DNA from: Curtobacterium flaccumfaciens
Lineage (GTDB): Bacteria; Actinomycetota; Actinomycetes; Actinomycetales; Microbacteriaceae
Assembly: GCF_013359815.1 (NCBI RefSeq)
Contig: NZ_JABMCF010000040.1
Coordinates: 186,001-250,000, forward strand
DNA: 64,000 bases
Direction of reading: 5' to 3'
Below the pieces are notes generated by a model. The model was given only the letters and a program-made list of their open reading frames with translations, had not been told where the DNA came from and did not search any database. Both the position numbers and the translations under genes were made by a program. Positions 8,992 to 18,113 of this stretch are shown piece by piece. Each line of letters starts with the position of its first letter. The stretch's first letter is position 1.

Positions 8992-10953
8992 TCAGGCGGG
9001 GGAGCCGGCGCGCTCACCCTCGCCGGTCCACGACCGGGTGCCGCCGTCGTGGACGGGCAACCGCGTGCGGTGCCCGACGGTCGCGCCACGGGCGCGCTCG
9101 ATGGCGTCCGCTGCCGACACGAGCGTCAGGTGCGACAGCACCTGCGGGGTGTTGCCGATGTGGTGCTCGGTGGCGACGTCGATCTCCTCGGAGAGCATGC
9201 CGACGTCGTTGGCGTACCCGACGAGCACGTCCATCAGGCGCTCGGCGTCCTCGACCCGGCCCGAGGCAGCGTACTGCTCCACCAGCCAGAACGAGCACGC
9301 CAGGAACGGGTGCTCGGCGCCGGACAGCCCGTCGAAGCCGGCCGTCGTACGGTAGCGGAGCACGAGTCCGTCGTCGCCGACGCGCAGGTCCTCCTCGATC
9401 GCGCGCACGGTGCCCGTCATCCGGGGGTCGTCGGCGCGGCAGAACCCGACCTGCGGCAGGACGAGCAGGCTCGCGTCGACCTCGTCGGTGTCGTAGTGCT
9501 GGCGGAACGAACCGCGCTCGGCGTTCCAGCCGTGCTCCTCGATCTCGGCGCGGACGGTGTCGCGCAGGGAGCGCCAGCGGTCGACGGGGCCCTCGAGGCC
9601 GAACTCCTCGACCGCGGCGACCCCGCGGTCGAACGCGGCCCAGATCATCACCCGCGAGTGCGTGAAGCTCCGCCGCGGACCGCGCATCTCCCAGATGCCG
9701 TTGTCCGGCTCCTGCCAGTGCTCCTCGACGTAGCCGAGCAGTGCCCGCTGCAGCGCCCAGGAGTCGGCGTTCTCCTCGACCCCGAGCTCGCGGGCGTCGT
9801 GCAGTGCCGCGAGCACCTCGCCGAAGACGTCGCCCTGGTACTGCGTCGAGGCGCCGTTGCCGACGCGCACGGGTGTCGACCCGAGGTACCCGGGCAGCTC
9901 GGGCAGCTCCCGTTCGGGCAGCTCGCGTTCGCCGGCGATGCCGTACATGATCTGCACGTCGGCGGGGTCACCGGCGATCGCGCGCAGCAGCCAGCCGCGC
10001 CAGTGCGTGGCCTCGTCGCGGTACCCGTGGGCGATGAGCGACGCGAGCGCGAGTGAGGCGTCGCGCAGCCAGACGTAGCGGTAGTCCCAGTTGCGTTCGC
10101 CACCGGGGTCCTCCGGCAGGCCCGTGGTCGCCGCGGCGACGACGCCACCGGTCTCGCCGTGGGTCATCGCGCGGAGGAACACCAGCGACCGTCGAGCAGC
10201 GTCGGCGTACCGGCCGGTGGTCTGCGCCGGGGCGGTCCACGCCGTCCACCACGAGATGGTGTGGGCGAGGGCCGCGTCGACGTCGAGCGGTTCCGGCGGT
10301 TCGCGGTGCGAGGGGTACCAGGTGAGCACCGTGTCGAGCACGTCGCCGTCGTGGATCGTCGTGAGGGCGGTGTGCCGGTGGTCGTCGGCGCGGAACTGCG
10401 GCCCCCGGACGATCACCGAGCCAGGGCCCGCCGTCGCGAGCAGCGCCGGTTCGTCGTCGTCCCCGATCTGCCGGATCCACGGCAGGGCCCGTGCGTAGTC
10501 GAACCGGATCCGGAGCGTCTGCCGGAGCTCGACAGTGCCGCGGAGCCCGCGCACCCGGCGGACGATCGAGGGGCGGTGCGCGCCGACGGGCATGAACTCG
10601 GTGACCTCGACCACGCCGTCACGGGTGGTCCACACGGTCGAGAGCACCAGGGTGTCACCGTGGTACCGCCACTGGGCCGTGGCCTCGTCGTCGACGGGTC
10701 GCAGGGTCCAGTGGCCGTGGTCCTCGGTGCCGAGCAGCGAGGCGAAGGTGGACGAGCTGTCGAAGCGCGGCAGGCACGCCCAGTCGATGGTCCCGTCGCG
10801 GCCGACCAGGGCAGCGGTGCCGGTGTCGCCGATCAGGGCGTGGTCCTCGATGCGGTTCGGCGGTGTGGTCGGTGCAGCTGGGTGCGGTGCGGCTGGGTGT
10901 GGTGCGGCTTCGGGTGATGCGGCTTCGGGCGGTGCGGCCGGCTCGGTGCTCAT
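8992..10953 (-). CDS. Glycoside hydrolase family 15 protein (trehalase/glucoamylase-like)
   Basis: 653 aa from the chosen ATG. An N-terminal beta-sandwich region precedes the (alpha/alpha)6 barrel with the GH15 hallmarks GERNWDYRYVWLRDAS and MLSEEIDVATEHHIGNTPQ followed by LSH; the Glu residues of these two regions form the catalytic pair in the family. Many actinobacterial proteins of this type are trehalases, so trehalose hydrolysis is the best guess; glucan hydrolysis is the alternative. Residues 7-32 form a degenerate Pro-Ala repeat (EAAPHPAAPHPAAP). No signal peptide. An in-frame GTG lies 15 nt upstream; ATG 10953 has a -10-like TTCGAT 6 nt upstream and no ribosome site. Confidence 0.88.
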   Translation of the reverse strand: MSTEPAAPPEAASPEAAPHPAAPHPAAPTTPPNRIEDHALIGDTGTAALVGRDGTIDWACLPRFDSSSTFASLLGTEDHGHWTLRPVDDEATAQWRYHGDTLVLSTVWTTRDGVVEVTEFMPVGAHRPSIVRRVRGLRGTVELRQTLRIRFDYARALPWIRQIGDDDEPALLATAGPGSVIVRGPQFRADDHRHTALTTIHDGDVLDTVLTWYPSHREPPEPLDVDAALAHTISWWTAWTAPAQTTGRYADAARRSLVFLRAMTHGETGGVVAAATTGLPEDPGGERNWDYRYVWLRDASLALASLIAHGYRDEATHWRGWLLRAIAGDPADVQIMYGIAGERELPERELPELPGYLGSTPVRVGNGASTQYQGDVFGEVLAALHDARELGVEENADSWALQRALLGYVEEHWQEPDNGIWEMRGPRRSFTHSRVMIWAAFDRGVAAVEEFGLEGPVDRWRSLRDTVRAEIEEHGWNAERGSFRQHYDTDEVDASLLVLPQVGFCRADDPRMTGTVRAIEEDLRVGDDGLVLRYRTTAGFDGLSGAEHPFLACSFWLVEQYAASGRVEDAERLMDVLVGYANDVGMLSEEIDVATEHHIGNTPQVLSHLTLVSAADAIERARGATVGHRTRLPVHDGGTRSWTGEGERAGSPA

Positions 10954-11031
10954 GGACCGATCGAACACCCGGTGCCCGAGCGCCGCGGTCGGCCACGGGT
11001 GCTCCGGGCCGAGAACGTGATGAAGGGTCGC

Positions 11032-12096
11032 TCAGGCCGGGTCGGAGGCGTCGGACTCGATGATGCCGACCCGCGCGAGCTCGCTCCACAGACCGGCGCC
11101 GTCCGGTGCGTACACCCACGGCGCCGACGAGTCACGGGAGCGTTCCTGCGCCCGCGAGCGTCCACCGGCCAGGACCGCTTCGCTCGTGGACAGCTGCCGG
11201 ATGGCGACGCCCGCGACGTTGTCCGGGTGCTCCCGCGAGAAGTCGCCGTAGAGGCTCTCGTCGTGCTGTCCGTCGTCGCCGACCAGGAGCCAGCGGATGT
11301 CCGGGAAGTCCTTCGCGAGCCGTCGCAGGTTCTCCTGCTTGTGCAGCTGCCCGCTGCGGAAGAACCGGTCGTGGGTGGGACCCCAGTCGGTGAGCAGGAG
11401 CGTGCCGGACGGGTACATGTTGCGCGACAGGAAGCGCTGCAGCGTCGGGGCGACGTTCCACGCTCCGGTCGACAGGTAGACCGTCGGGGAACCGGGGTGC
11501 TGCGCGAGGATCCGCTCGTACAGCACGGACATGCCGGGCACGGGGCGGCGGGCGTGCTCGGTCAGCACGAACGAGTTCCAGGCGGCGAGCATGGGGCGGG
11601 GGAGCGAGGTCACCATGACGGTGTCGTCGATGTCGGACAGCAGCCCGAAGCGGGTGTCCGGGTGCACGACGAACACGTCGGCCTCGACGTCGCGCCCGCC
11701 GCCCGCCGACAGCCGCACGGTGCGCCAGCCGGGCTCGAGGTCGATCGGGACGATGGTGTCGACGACGCCGCCACGGTCGGTCTGGACCACGTGGGAGACC
11801 CCGCCGGCGGTGACGGTGACCTCGGCGTGGTCGACAGCGACGCTCGTGAAGCTCTTCCAGCCGCGGACGCCCGCGTAGGAGACGTCGGAGGCGAGACCGC
11901 GGCGCGTCAGCAGCACACGGCAGAGGATGCGCACCCAACCGGGCGCGCCGTAGCCGGTGTACGGGACCACCGTCGGGACGAGTCCGCGACGGCGCGCACG
12001 GTGCTCGCGGAACTCCTGGACGGCGTCCTCGATGCGGGCCGCGCGGTGCAGGAGCGGCTCGGCCAACGACGGCTCGTGGGGCGTCGGGTCGGGCAT
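11032..12096 (-). CDS. App1-type phosphatase (DUF2183 family)
   Basis: 354 aa. The C-terminal half carries the HAD-like catalytic motif SDIDDTVMVTS and later GDDGQHDESLY, typical of the App1 phosphatidate-phosphatase catalytic domain; bacterial substrates are mostly unknown. The N-terminal ~150 residues form a separate domain (VSYAGVRGWKSF, DLEPGWRTVRL) usual in bacterial members. No membrane span. The start was set at the ATG with GGAGGA 7 nt upstream; the frame is open a further 51 codons upstream without a ribosome site. It runs towards the GH15 gene with 38 bp between them and is divergent from the TetR gene. Confidence 0.85.
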   Translation of the reverse strand: MPDPTPHEPSLAEPLLHRAARIEDAVQEFREHRARRRGLVPTVVPYTGYGAPGWVRILCRVLLTRRGLASDVSYAGVRGWKSFTSVAVDHAEVTVTAGGVSHVVQTDRGGVVDTIVPIDLEPGWRTVRLSAGGGRDVEADVFVVHPDTRFGLLSDIDDTVMVTSLPRPMLAAWNSFVLTEHARRPVPGMSVLYERILAQHPGSPTVYLSTGAWNVAPTLQRFLSRNMYPSGTLLLTDWGPTHDRFFRSGQLHKQENLRRLAKDFPDIRWLLVGDDGQHDESLYGDFSREHPDNVAGVAIRQLSTSEAVLAGGRSRAQERSRDSSAPWVYAPDGAGLWSELARVGIIESDASDPA

Positions 12097-12249
12097 GGCG
12101 TCATCCTCCCACGGGCGGCTGACGAAACCCGCGCGCTGTACAGAACTGGTGCGTCGCAAGTGGTGAGTCGCAGCCACGTTCCAGGTGCGTTCTGCGAAAG
12201 TTGTCCCCGTCACACCAACCAACCGCGCTGGAGCGCAAGAGGAGAACAC

Positions 12250-12897
12250 GTGCTCGTCACCGAGGTAACGAACGCTCTGCCGGGGGGATCATCACTGCTC
12301 AGGAACGAGCCGGTCCAAGCCCGCAGTTCGGCGCGCCTCGCCGGCCTCCTCGACGCCGCAGCCGCGGTGATCGACGAGATCGGGTTCGAACGGCTCACGA
12401 CCGCCATGGTCGCCGAGCGCGCGGGGGCGTCGATCGGCACCGTCTACCGGTACTTCCCGGACCGCATCGCCGTGGTCGAGGCACTCGCGATCCGCTGCAC
12501 CCAGCGGCTCGCCTCCCGCTTCGTCGAGGCGCTCGACGCCAGTGGCGCCGAGACCTGGCAGGACGCCAACGACGCGCTCATCGACATGACCGCAGAGATG
12601 TACCGCACCGAGCCCGGCTTCCGGGCCATCCGCTTCGGCGACCCGGCGGACACCGGAACGGGCGACGCGGAGGACCGCATGGGTGCGCTCGGCGCGGCCG
12701 TCGGCCAGATCATGCGCGATCGTTTCGGCTTGCCGGACGACGAGCGCATCACCCGCGCGTGGGTCGTCCTCGCCGAGTCCGGCCACGCGGTGCTGGCGCG
12801 GGCGCACCGCGACCGCGAGCACCCCGACACGGAGCTGATCGAGGAGTACCGCCGGATGAACCGCGCGCACCTGGAATCGGTGATCGCCGCGTCCTGA
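12250..12897 (+). CDS. TetR family transcriptional regulator
   Basis: 215 aa. The N-terminal helix-turn-helix is clear (TTAMVAERAGASIGTVYRYF, about residues 54-73), followed by a helical ligand domain. GTG start with AGAGGAG at 12238-12244. It lies between the divergent App1 gene (153-bp gap) and the OpuC operon (229 bp downstream, with a hairpin between). It may repress either neighbour or itself; no operator could be assigned with confidence. The ligand cannot be predicted. Confidence 0.9.
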   Translation: MLVTEVTNALPGGSSLLRNEPVQARSSARLAGLLDAAAAVIDEIGFERLTTAMVAERAGASIGTVYRYFPDRIAVVEALAIRCTQRLASRFVEALDASGAETWQDANDALIDMTAEMYRTEPGFRAIRFGDPADTGTGDAEDRMGALGAAVGQIMRDRFGLPDDERITRAWVVLAESGHAVLARAHRDREHPDTELIEEYRRMNRAHLESVIAAS

Positions 12898-12943
12898 CGA
12901 TCCCGTCGGACCGGCGCGACACGCCGGAGACCGAACCGACCCG

Positions 12944-12971
12944 CCCGCGCCTCCGAACACCGAGGCGCGGG
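12944..12971 (+). terminator. 10-bp hairpin after the TetR gene
   Basis: CCCGCGCCTC (12944-12953) pairs with GAGGCGCGGG (12962-12971) across an 8-nt loop. Probable terminator of the TetR gene. Confidence 0.6.
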
Positions 12972-13081
12972 CGTCGTCGTCCCCCGTCGGATCGCGCAGT
13001 ACCGGTGGTGTCCGCGGAACGAACCGTGGTCCGGAACCCGTCACGCGGCGTCGCGACCGAACCGATGTCGGCACCCCCGGG

Positions 13082-13087
13082 TACTCT
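13082..13087 (+). promoter_or_regulatory. Possible -10 element of the opuC operon
   Basis: TACTCT lies 39 nt before the ATG of the ATPase gene. The leader has AGAAGGG about 5 nt before the ATG. I see no convincing -35. The rest of the 229-bp gap from 12898 holds only the TetR hairpin and nothing else I can name. Confidence 0.4.
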
Positions 13088-13126
13088 CATCCGGAGTCGG
13101 GCTACCTCCGAACAGAAGGGCACCCC

Positions 13127-14053
13127 ATGATCGAGTTCCGCTCGGTGCGCAAGACCTACCCGGACGGCACGACTGCGGTCGAGCACTTCGATCTGGTCAT
13201 CCCGTCCCGGACCACCACCGTCTTCGTCGGATCCAGTGGCTGTGGCAAGACCACGCTGCTCCGCATGATCAACCGCATGGTCGATCCCACCTCCGGGACC
13301 GTCGAGATCGACGGCTCGGACGTCGCCGGGATCAACCCCGTCGAGCTCCGTCGCCACATCGGGTACGTCATGCAGAACTCCGGACTGCTGCCGCACCGCA
13401 AGGTCGTCGACAACATCGCGACCGTCCCGCTGCTGACCGGCGTCTCCAAGGCCGACGCGCGCAAGCGCGCCCTCGAGCTCATGGACACCGTCGGACTCGA
13501 CCGTGCCTTCGCCGACCGCTACCCGTCGCAGCTCTCCGGCGGCCAGCAGCAGCGCGTCGGTGTGGCCCGCGGGCTGGCCGTCGACCCGAACATCCTGCTC
13601 ATGGACGAGCCGTTCGGTGCCGTCGACCCGCTGGTGCGGAACGACCTGCAGGACGAGCTCATCCGCCTGCAGCGCGAACTCGGCAAGACCGTCGTGTTCG
13701 TGACGCACGACATCGACGAGGCGTTCAAGCTCGGCGACCAGGTCGTCATCCTCAAGAAGGGCGGCGAGATCGCCCAGCAGGGGACGCCGGCCGAGATCCT
13801 CGCCGCACCCGCCGACGACTTCGTCGCCACGTTCATCGGCGCCGGCCGCGGGCGCCGCGCGCTCCGCGTCGAGCAGACCCCGACCGGTCCGATCGTCGTC
13901 GACGGTGAAGGCCGCGCAGCCGGCGTGCTGACGGGCCCGGTCGGTGTCGTCGACGCCGCCGAGGCCGTTCCGCAGTCCGACTCCCGAGCAGCAGAGGCCG
14001 GAGCGTCCCACGACGCACCGGGTGCCCCGGCGCAGGGTGGGGGCACCCGGTGA
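13127..14053 (+). CDS. opuCA: Osmoprotectant ABC transporter, ATP-binding subunit
   Basis: 308 aa. Walker A GSSGCGKTT (from about residue 35), Q-loop at YVMQNSG, signature LSGGQQQRVGVARGLAVDP, Walker B ILLMDEPFGAVD and the switch His in VTHDIDEA are all present. The N-terminal domain fits the OpuCA/ProV family for glycine betaine, carnitine or choline uptake. The ~60-residue tail is Ala/Pro-rich and lacks the paired CBS domains used for osmotic sensing in many OpuA/OpuCA proteins. First gene of a four-gene operon; its TGA overlaps the GTG of the next gene. Confidence 0.92.
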   Translation: MIEFRSVRKTYPDGTTAVEHFDLVIPSRTTTVFVGSSGCGKTTLLRMINRMVDPTSGTVEIDGSDVAGINPVELRRHIGYVMQNSGLLPHRKVVDNIATVPLLTGVSKADARKRALELMDTVGLDRAFADRYPSQLSGGQQQRVGVARGLAVDPNILLMDEPFGAVDPLVRNDLQDELIRLQRELGKTVVFVTHDIDEAFKLGDQVVILKKGGEIAQQGTPAEILAAPADDFVATFIGAGRGRRALRVEQTPTGPIVVDGEGRAAGVLTGPVGVVDAAEAVPQSDSRAAEAGASHDAPGAPAQGGGTR

Positions 14054-14766
14054 AGTGGGTGCTGGCGAACCTCGACACGATCTGGGACAACACGGTCTCC
14101 CACCTCGCGATCGCGATCCCGCCGATCATCGTCGCGTTCCTACTGTCGATCCCGATCGGGTGGCTGGTGGTCCGGCTGCAGCGCCCCGGTGGGTCGCGCT
14201 TCGCATCGGGTGTGGGCAGCAGCATCGTGACCCTCGCCGGTCTGCTCTACGCCATCCCGTCGCTCGCCCTGTTCGTGGCGCTGCCGAGCATCATCGGCAC
14301 CGGCCTGCAGAGCCCGATCAACGTCGTCATCGGGCTGACCCTGTACGGCCTCGCCCTGATGGTCCGTTCCACGGTCGACGGGCTGACCTCGGTCGACTCC
14401 GAGACCAAGTCCGCCTCGACCGCCATGGGCTACTCGCCGGCGCAGCGGTTCTTCCGTGTGGAGCTCCCGCTCGCCGGTCCGGTCCTACTGGCCGGGCTCC
14501 GGGTGGTCTCGGTCTCCACGATCTCGCTGACCACCGTCGGGGCGGTCCTCGGCATCCCGAGTCTCGGCCTGCTGTTCACCGACGGCCTGGGGCGCGGGAT
14601 CTACGAGGAGATCCTCTCCGGCATCGTGATGGTGCTCGTGCTCGCCTTCGCCCTCGACGGCCTCCTCGTGCTGCTCGGGCGCCTGGGAATGCCGTGGACC
14701 CGGACGAACTCGGTGTCACGCCGACAGGCTCGCCGAGTCCTGCAAGCAGCGGAGGTCTCCTCGTGA
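14050..14766 (+). CDS. opuCB: Osmoprotectant ABC transporter, permease
   Basis: 238 aa with about five to six membrane helices. The cytoplasmic coupling loop (SASTAMGYSPAQRFFRVELPLA) matches the EAA motif of the OpuC/ProW type. The GTG start is inside the ATPase stop codon (GTGA), and the gene's own stop overlaps the second permease start in the same way, so all subunits are translated in step. Confidence 0.92.
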   Translation: MKWVLANLDTIWDNTVSHLAIAIPPIIVAFLLSIPIGWLVVRLQRPGGSRFASGVGSSIVTLAGLLYAIPSLALFVALPSIIGTGLQSPINVVIGLTLYGLALMVRSTVDGLTSVDSETKSASTAMGYSPAQRFFRVELPLAGPVLLAGLRVVSVSTISLTTVGAVLGIPSLGLLFTDGLGRGIYEEILSGIVMVLVLAFALDGLLVLLGRLGMPWTRTNSVSRRQARRVLQAAEVSS

Positions 14767-15491
14767 TCATCGGTCAGGCCTTCGCGTGGGTGTTCGACCC
14801 CACGAACTACGGCGGGTACAACGGCATCCCCACGCGCGTCTGGGAGCACGTCTGGATCACCCTGCTCGCGGTGCTCATCGCCGCGGTCATCGCCGTGCCG
14901 GTCGGGTACGCGATCGGCCACACCCGCCGTGCTCGTGGCTTCTCGATCGCGGTGTCCGGCGGAGTGCGGGCGCTCCCGACGCTCGGCGTGCTCTCGCTGT
15001 TCGGGCTGCTGCTCGGCATCGGGCTGCAGGCTCCCTTGCTCGCCCTCGTCATCCTGGCGATCCCGTCGGTGCTCGCCGGTGCGTACTCCGGCATCGAGTC
15101 CGTCGACCCGGGGGTCGTCGACGCCGCGAAGGCCCAGGGCATGACCGGCTGGCAGATCCTGTGGAAGGTCGAGATCCCGCTCGGGCTCCCGCTCCTGATC
15201 GGTGGCGTCCGCGCCGCGGTGCTGCAGGTCGTCGCGACGGCCACGCTCGCCGCGTACGTCGGGGCCGGTGGCCTCGGCGGCTACTTCTTCCTCGGCCTGA
15301 AGACCCAGGACTACGCCGAGATGCTCGGCGCCTCCATCCTCGTGATCGCCCTCGCGATCGCGTTCGAGATCGTGTTCGCCGTGCTGCAGCGGGCGGCGGT
15401 GCCGAAGGGCACCGCGGACCCGTCGGCCCGACAGCGTCAGGGGTCGCGTGAGCGAGCCCGCAATCCACTCCCGGAAGGAAATCCCTCGTGA
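14763..15491 (+). CDS. opuCD: Osmoprotectant ABC transporter, second permease
   Basis: 242 aa, about six membrane helices, EAA-type loop DAAKAQGMTGWQILWKVEIP. It forms the translocation channel with the first permease. Its N-terminal VFDPTNYGGYNGIPTRVWEH is typical of the second OpuC permease. GTG start overlapping the previous stop; a GGAGG site lies just upstream. Ends with GTGA overlap to the binding-protein gene. Confidence 0.92.
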   Translation: MIIGQAFAWVFDPTNYGGYNGIPTRVWEHVWITLLAVLIAAVIAVPVGYAIGHTRRARGFSIAVSGGVRALPTLGVLSLFGLLLGIGLQAPLLALVILAIPSVLAGAYSGIESVDPGVVDAAKAQGMTGWQILWKVEIPLGLPLLIGGVRAAVLQVVATATLAAYVGAGGLGGYFFLGLKTQDYAEMLGASILVIALAIAFEIVFAVLQRAAVPKGTADPSARQRQGSRERARNPLPEGNPS

Positions 15492-16411
15492 TCACAGCAC
15501 CCAAGATCCGCGCCGGTGTCGCCGCCGCGATGGCGGTCGGCGTCGTCGCCGCCCTCGCCGGCTGCGCGTCGAGCGACCCGCTCGACAGCGGTTCCAGCGA
15601 CTCGTCCGACTCGAAGACCATCGTCGTCGGCTCGCAGCAGTACTACTCGAACGAGATCATCGCCGAGCTGTACGCCCAGGTCCTCGAGAAGGACGGCTTC
15701 GACGTGAAGCGCAACTTCAACATCGGGCAGCGTGAGGTCTACATCCCGCAGCTCGAGAAGGGCGCCATCGACGTCATGCCCGAGTACAGCGGCAACCTGC
15801 TGCAGTACTTCGACAAGGACTCGGACGCGAAGACCGCCGACCAGATCGACGACGGGCTCGACAAGGCCTTGCCGAAGGGCCTCCGGGTCCTCGACGAGGC
15901 CGACGCGACCGACCAGGACAGCTACACCGTCACGAAGAAGTTCTCCGAGGACAACGACGTCACGAGCCTGGCCGACCTGAAGAACGTCGACGAGAAGCTC
16001 ACCGTGGGGGCCAACTCCGAGAACCAGACGCGGCCGTACGGCCCGAAGGGGCTCAAGTCGGTCTACGGCGTCGACGTCGACTTCAAGGCGATCGAGGACG
16101 GCGGCGGTGCCCTGACCGTCAAGGCACTCAAGGACGACACCGTCCAGCTGGCCGACATCTACACCGCTGACCCGAGCATCAAGGCGAACGGCTTCGTCAC
16201 GCTGAAGGACCCGGAGAACCTGATCCTGCCGCAGAACGTCGTGCCGGTCGTCTCGAAGAAGGTCAACGAGAAGGCTGCGGACGCGATCGACTCGGTCAAC
16301 GAGAAGCTCACGACCGACGCCCTGATCGAGCTCAACACCAAGAGCACGGCCGACAAGGAGAAGGCGTCCACCATCGCCGAGGACTGGCTCAAGGCCGAGG
16401 GTCTGCTGTAG
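15488..16411 (+). CDS. opuCC: Osmoprotectant-binding lipoprotein
   Basis: 307 aa. A lipoprotein signal (VVAALAGC, lipidated Cys26) anchors it outside the membrane. The mature part has the OpuAC/OsmF fold signatures: IVVGSQQYYSNEIIAELYAQ at the start, GAIDVMPEYSGNLL, and the second-lobe region NSENQTRPYGPKGL. It captures betaine-like solutes for the two permeases upstream. GTG start overlaps the preceding stop. A hairpin closes the operon 19 nt after the stop. Confidence 0.93.
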   Translation: MITAPKIRAGVAAAMAVGVVAALAGCASSDPLDSGSSDSSDSKTIVVGSQQYYSNEIIAELYAQVLEKDGFDVKRNFNIGQREVYIPQLEKGAIDVMPEYSGNLLQYFDKDSDAKTADQIDDGLDKALPKGLRVLDEADATDQDSYTVTKKFSEDNDVTSLADLKNVDEKLTVGANSENQTRPYGPKGLKSVYGVDVDFKAIEDGGGALTVKALKDDTVQLADIYTADPSIKANGFVTLKDPENLILPQNVVPVVSKKVNEKAADAIDSVNEKLTTDALIELNTKSTADKEKASTIAEDWLKAEGLL

Positions 16412-16420
16412 CCAGAGGTT

Positions 16421-16474
16421 CACGAACAAAACGACAGGCGTCGGGTATCCACCCGGCGCCTGTCGTCGTTCGTG
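16421..16474 (+). terminator. Terminator hairpin of the opuC operon
   Basis: ACGACAGGCGTCGGGT (16431-16446) pairs with 16451-16466 with a single mismatch across ATCC. Outer arms CACGAAC and GTTCGTG extend the stem after an AAA bulge. Confidence 0.75.
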
Positions 16475-16580
16475 GAGCCGACCACGCGAACATCCGTGCC
16501 GCACGGTTGTGCCGTGCAGGGGCTGTGCACGTTTGTGCACTGAGTCGTTCTACAACTTGTCGAAGTGTGATGCAGCGCGA

Positions 16581-16599
16581 TAGCGTTGGGATGTCCCAA
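16581..16599 (+). promoter_or_regulatory. Candidate promoter and operator of cydABDC
   Basis: TAGCGT at 16581-16586 is a plausible -10. The perfect inverted repeat TTGGGA-TG-TCCCAA (16586-16599) overlaps it and the expected transcription start, a classic repressor position. Upstream are two GTGCAC palindromes (about 16526-16541) and a GCACGG/CCGTGC stem. The leader to the ATG would be about 90 nt. The regulator is unknown; redox control is expected for bd oxidase but I see no full Rex site. Confidence 0.4.
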
Positions 16600-16684
16600 G
16601 GGCTGTGACACCTGATGTATCCGTTCCACAGGAAGCAACTGACGTGCACGAACAGCGCGCGGCCACCCGTCTCGGAATCGCCGC

Positions 16685-18097
16685 ATGAACGACCTCCTCG
16701 ATCCGCTCCTCCTGTCGCGGTGGCAGTTCGGTCTGACGACCATCTACCACTTCCTCTTCGTCCCGCTGACGATCGGCATGGCAGCCGTGGTGGCCGTGTT
16801 CCAGACCGCCTGGTACCGGACCGGCCGCGCGCACTACCTGCAGCTGACGCGGTTCTTCGGGCGGATCTTCCTGATCAACTTCGCGATGGGTGTCGTGACG
16901 GGCATCGTGCAGGAGTTCCAGTTCGGCATGAACTGGTCGAACTACTCGCGCTTCGTCGGTGACGTCTTCGGCGCACCGCTCGCGCTCGAGGGGATCCTGG
17001 CGTTCTTCTTCGAAGCGGCCTTCATCGGCATCTGGATCTTCGGCTGGGACCGCCTGCCGAAGGGGTTGCACCTGGCGAGCATCTGGTGCGTGAGCGCCGG
17101 CACGATCATGTCGGCGTACTTCATCATCGCCGCGAACGCGTTCATGCAGCACCCGGTCGGCTTCGCGATGAACGAGGCCAAGGGCCGTGCGGAGCTCACC
17201 GACATCTGGGCGGTGCTCGGCAACAAGGTCGCCCTGGCCGCGTTCCCGCACACGCTCTTCGCCTGCTTCATGGTCGCCGCGGCGGTCATCATCTCGGTCG
17301 CGGCCTACCACCTGGCCCGCAACCAGAACCTCGAGACGATGCTGCCGGCGCTGAAGTTCGGCATGTGGACCATGCTCGCGGCCGGCGCGCTGACCGTCCT
17401 GACCGGCGACCAGCTCGGGCTGACGATGGTCGACACGCAGCCGATGAAGATGGCGGCGGCGGAGGCGCTGTACAACACCGCGACCGGCAAGGACGCCTCG
17501 TTCTCGATCTTCACGCTCGGCACCCCCGACGGTGTGCACGAGCTGTTCTCGATCCGGGTGCCGTACCTGCTGTCGTTCCTGTCGACGCACACGTTCAACG
17601 GCACGGTCGAGGGCATCAACGACCTGCAGGCGCAGTACACGCAGGTGTACGGCCCCGGCGACTACAAGCCGATCATCTGGGTCACCTACTGGTCGTTCCG
17701 CTGGATGATCGCCCTCGGCGTCGGCGCGGTCATGGTCTCGCTGGTCGGGCTGTGGCTGACCCGCAAGGGCCGGTTCCCGACCCAGCGCTGGGTGTGGCGC
17801 ATCGCCACCTGGACGGTGCCGCTGCCGATGGCCGCGATGATCGTCGGCTGGGTCTTCACCGAGATGGGCCGGCAGCCGTGGCTCGTGTTCGGGCTGCTCC
17901 AGACGAAGGACGGTGTGTCGCCGAACGTGACCGGGGTCGAGGTCCTCATCTCGCTGCTGGTCTTCACCCTGATCTACGGCTCGCTGGCCGTCGTCGAGTT
18001 CAAGCTCATCAAGAAGGTCGCGCAAGAGGGGCCCGCCGACCCGGACGAGGTCGACGAGGAAACCGGCGAGGTCAAGCACGAAGTGACGGTCTACTAG
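16685..18097 (+). CDS. cydA: Cytochrome bd oxidase subunit I
   Basis: 470 aa, nine predicted membrane helices. It binds heme b558, b595 and d and oxidises menaquinol directly, giving a high-affinity oxidase. Family motifs: FGLTTIYHFLFVPLTIGMA with the N-terminal His ligand, EGILAFFFEAAFIGIW with the conserved Glu, GDQLGLTM and QPMKMAAAEAL, and GRQPWLVFGLLQT in the quinol loop. The Q-loop is of the short type usual in actinobacteria. Weak ribosome site before the ATG. First of four co-directional cyd genes. Confidence 0.96.
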   Translation: MNDLLDPLLLSRWQFGLTTIYHFLFVPLTIGMAAVVAVFQTAWYRTGRAHYLQLTRFFGRIFLINFAMGVVTGIVQEFQFGMNWSNYSRFVGDVFGAPLALEGILAFFFEAAFIGIWIFGWDRLPKGLHLASIWCVSAGTIMSAYFIIAANAFMQHPVGFAMNEAKGRAELTDIWAVLGNKVALAAFPHTLFACFMVAAAVIISVAAYHLARNQNLETMLPALKFGMWTMLAAGALTVLTGDQLGLTMVDTQPMKMAAAEALYNTATGKDASFSIFTLGTPDGVHELFSIRVPYLLSFLSTHTFNGTVEGINDLQAQYTQVYGPGDYKPIIWVTYWSFRWMIALGVGAVMVSLVGLWLTRKGRFPTQRWVWRIATWTVPLPMAAMIVGWVFTEMGRQPWLVFGLLQTKDGVSPNVTGVEVLISLLVFTLIYGSLAVVEFKLIKKVAQEGPADPDEVDEETGEVKHEVTVY

Positions 18098-18113
18098 AAA
18101 TGGACGCTGCCTG

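Noticed and set aside
8929..10056. Plus-strand open frame of about 375 codons opposite the GH15 gene
   Set aside because: It starts inside the palindrome and is an antisense shadow of a gene with clear catalytic motifs.
16500..16620. Rex-type redox operator upstream of cydA
   Set aside because: Isolated TTGTGC and TGTGACA words are present but no full symmetrical TTGTGA-N6-TCACAA site.
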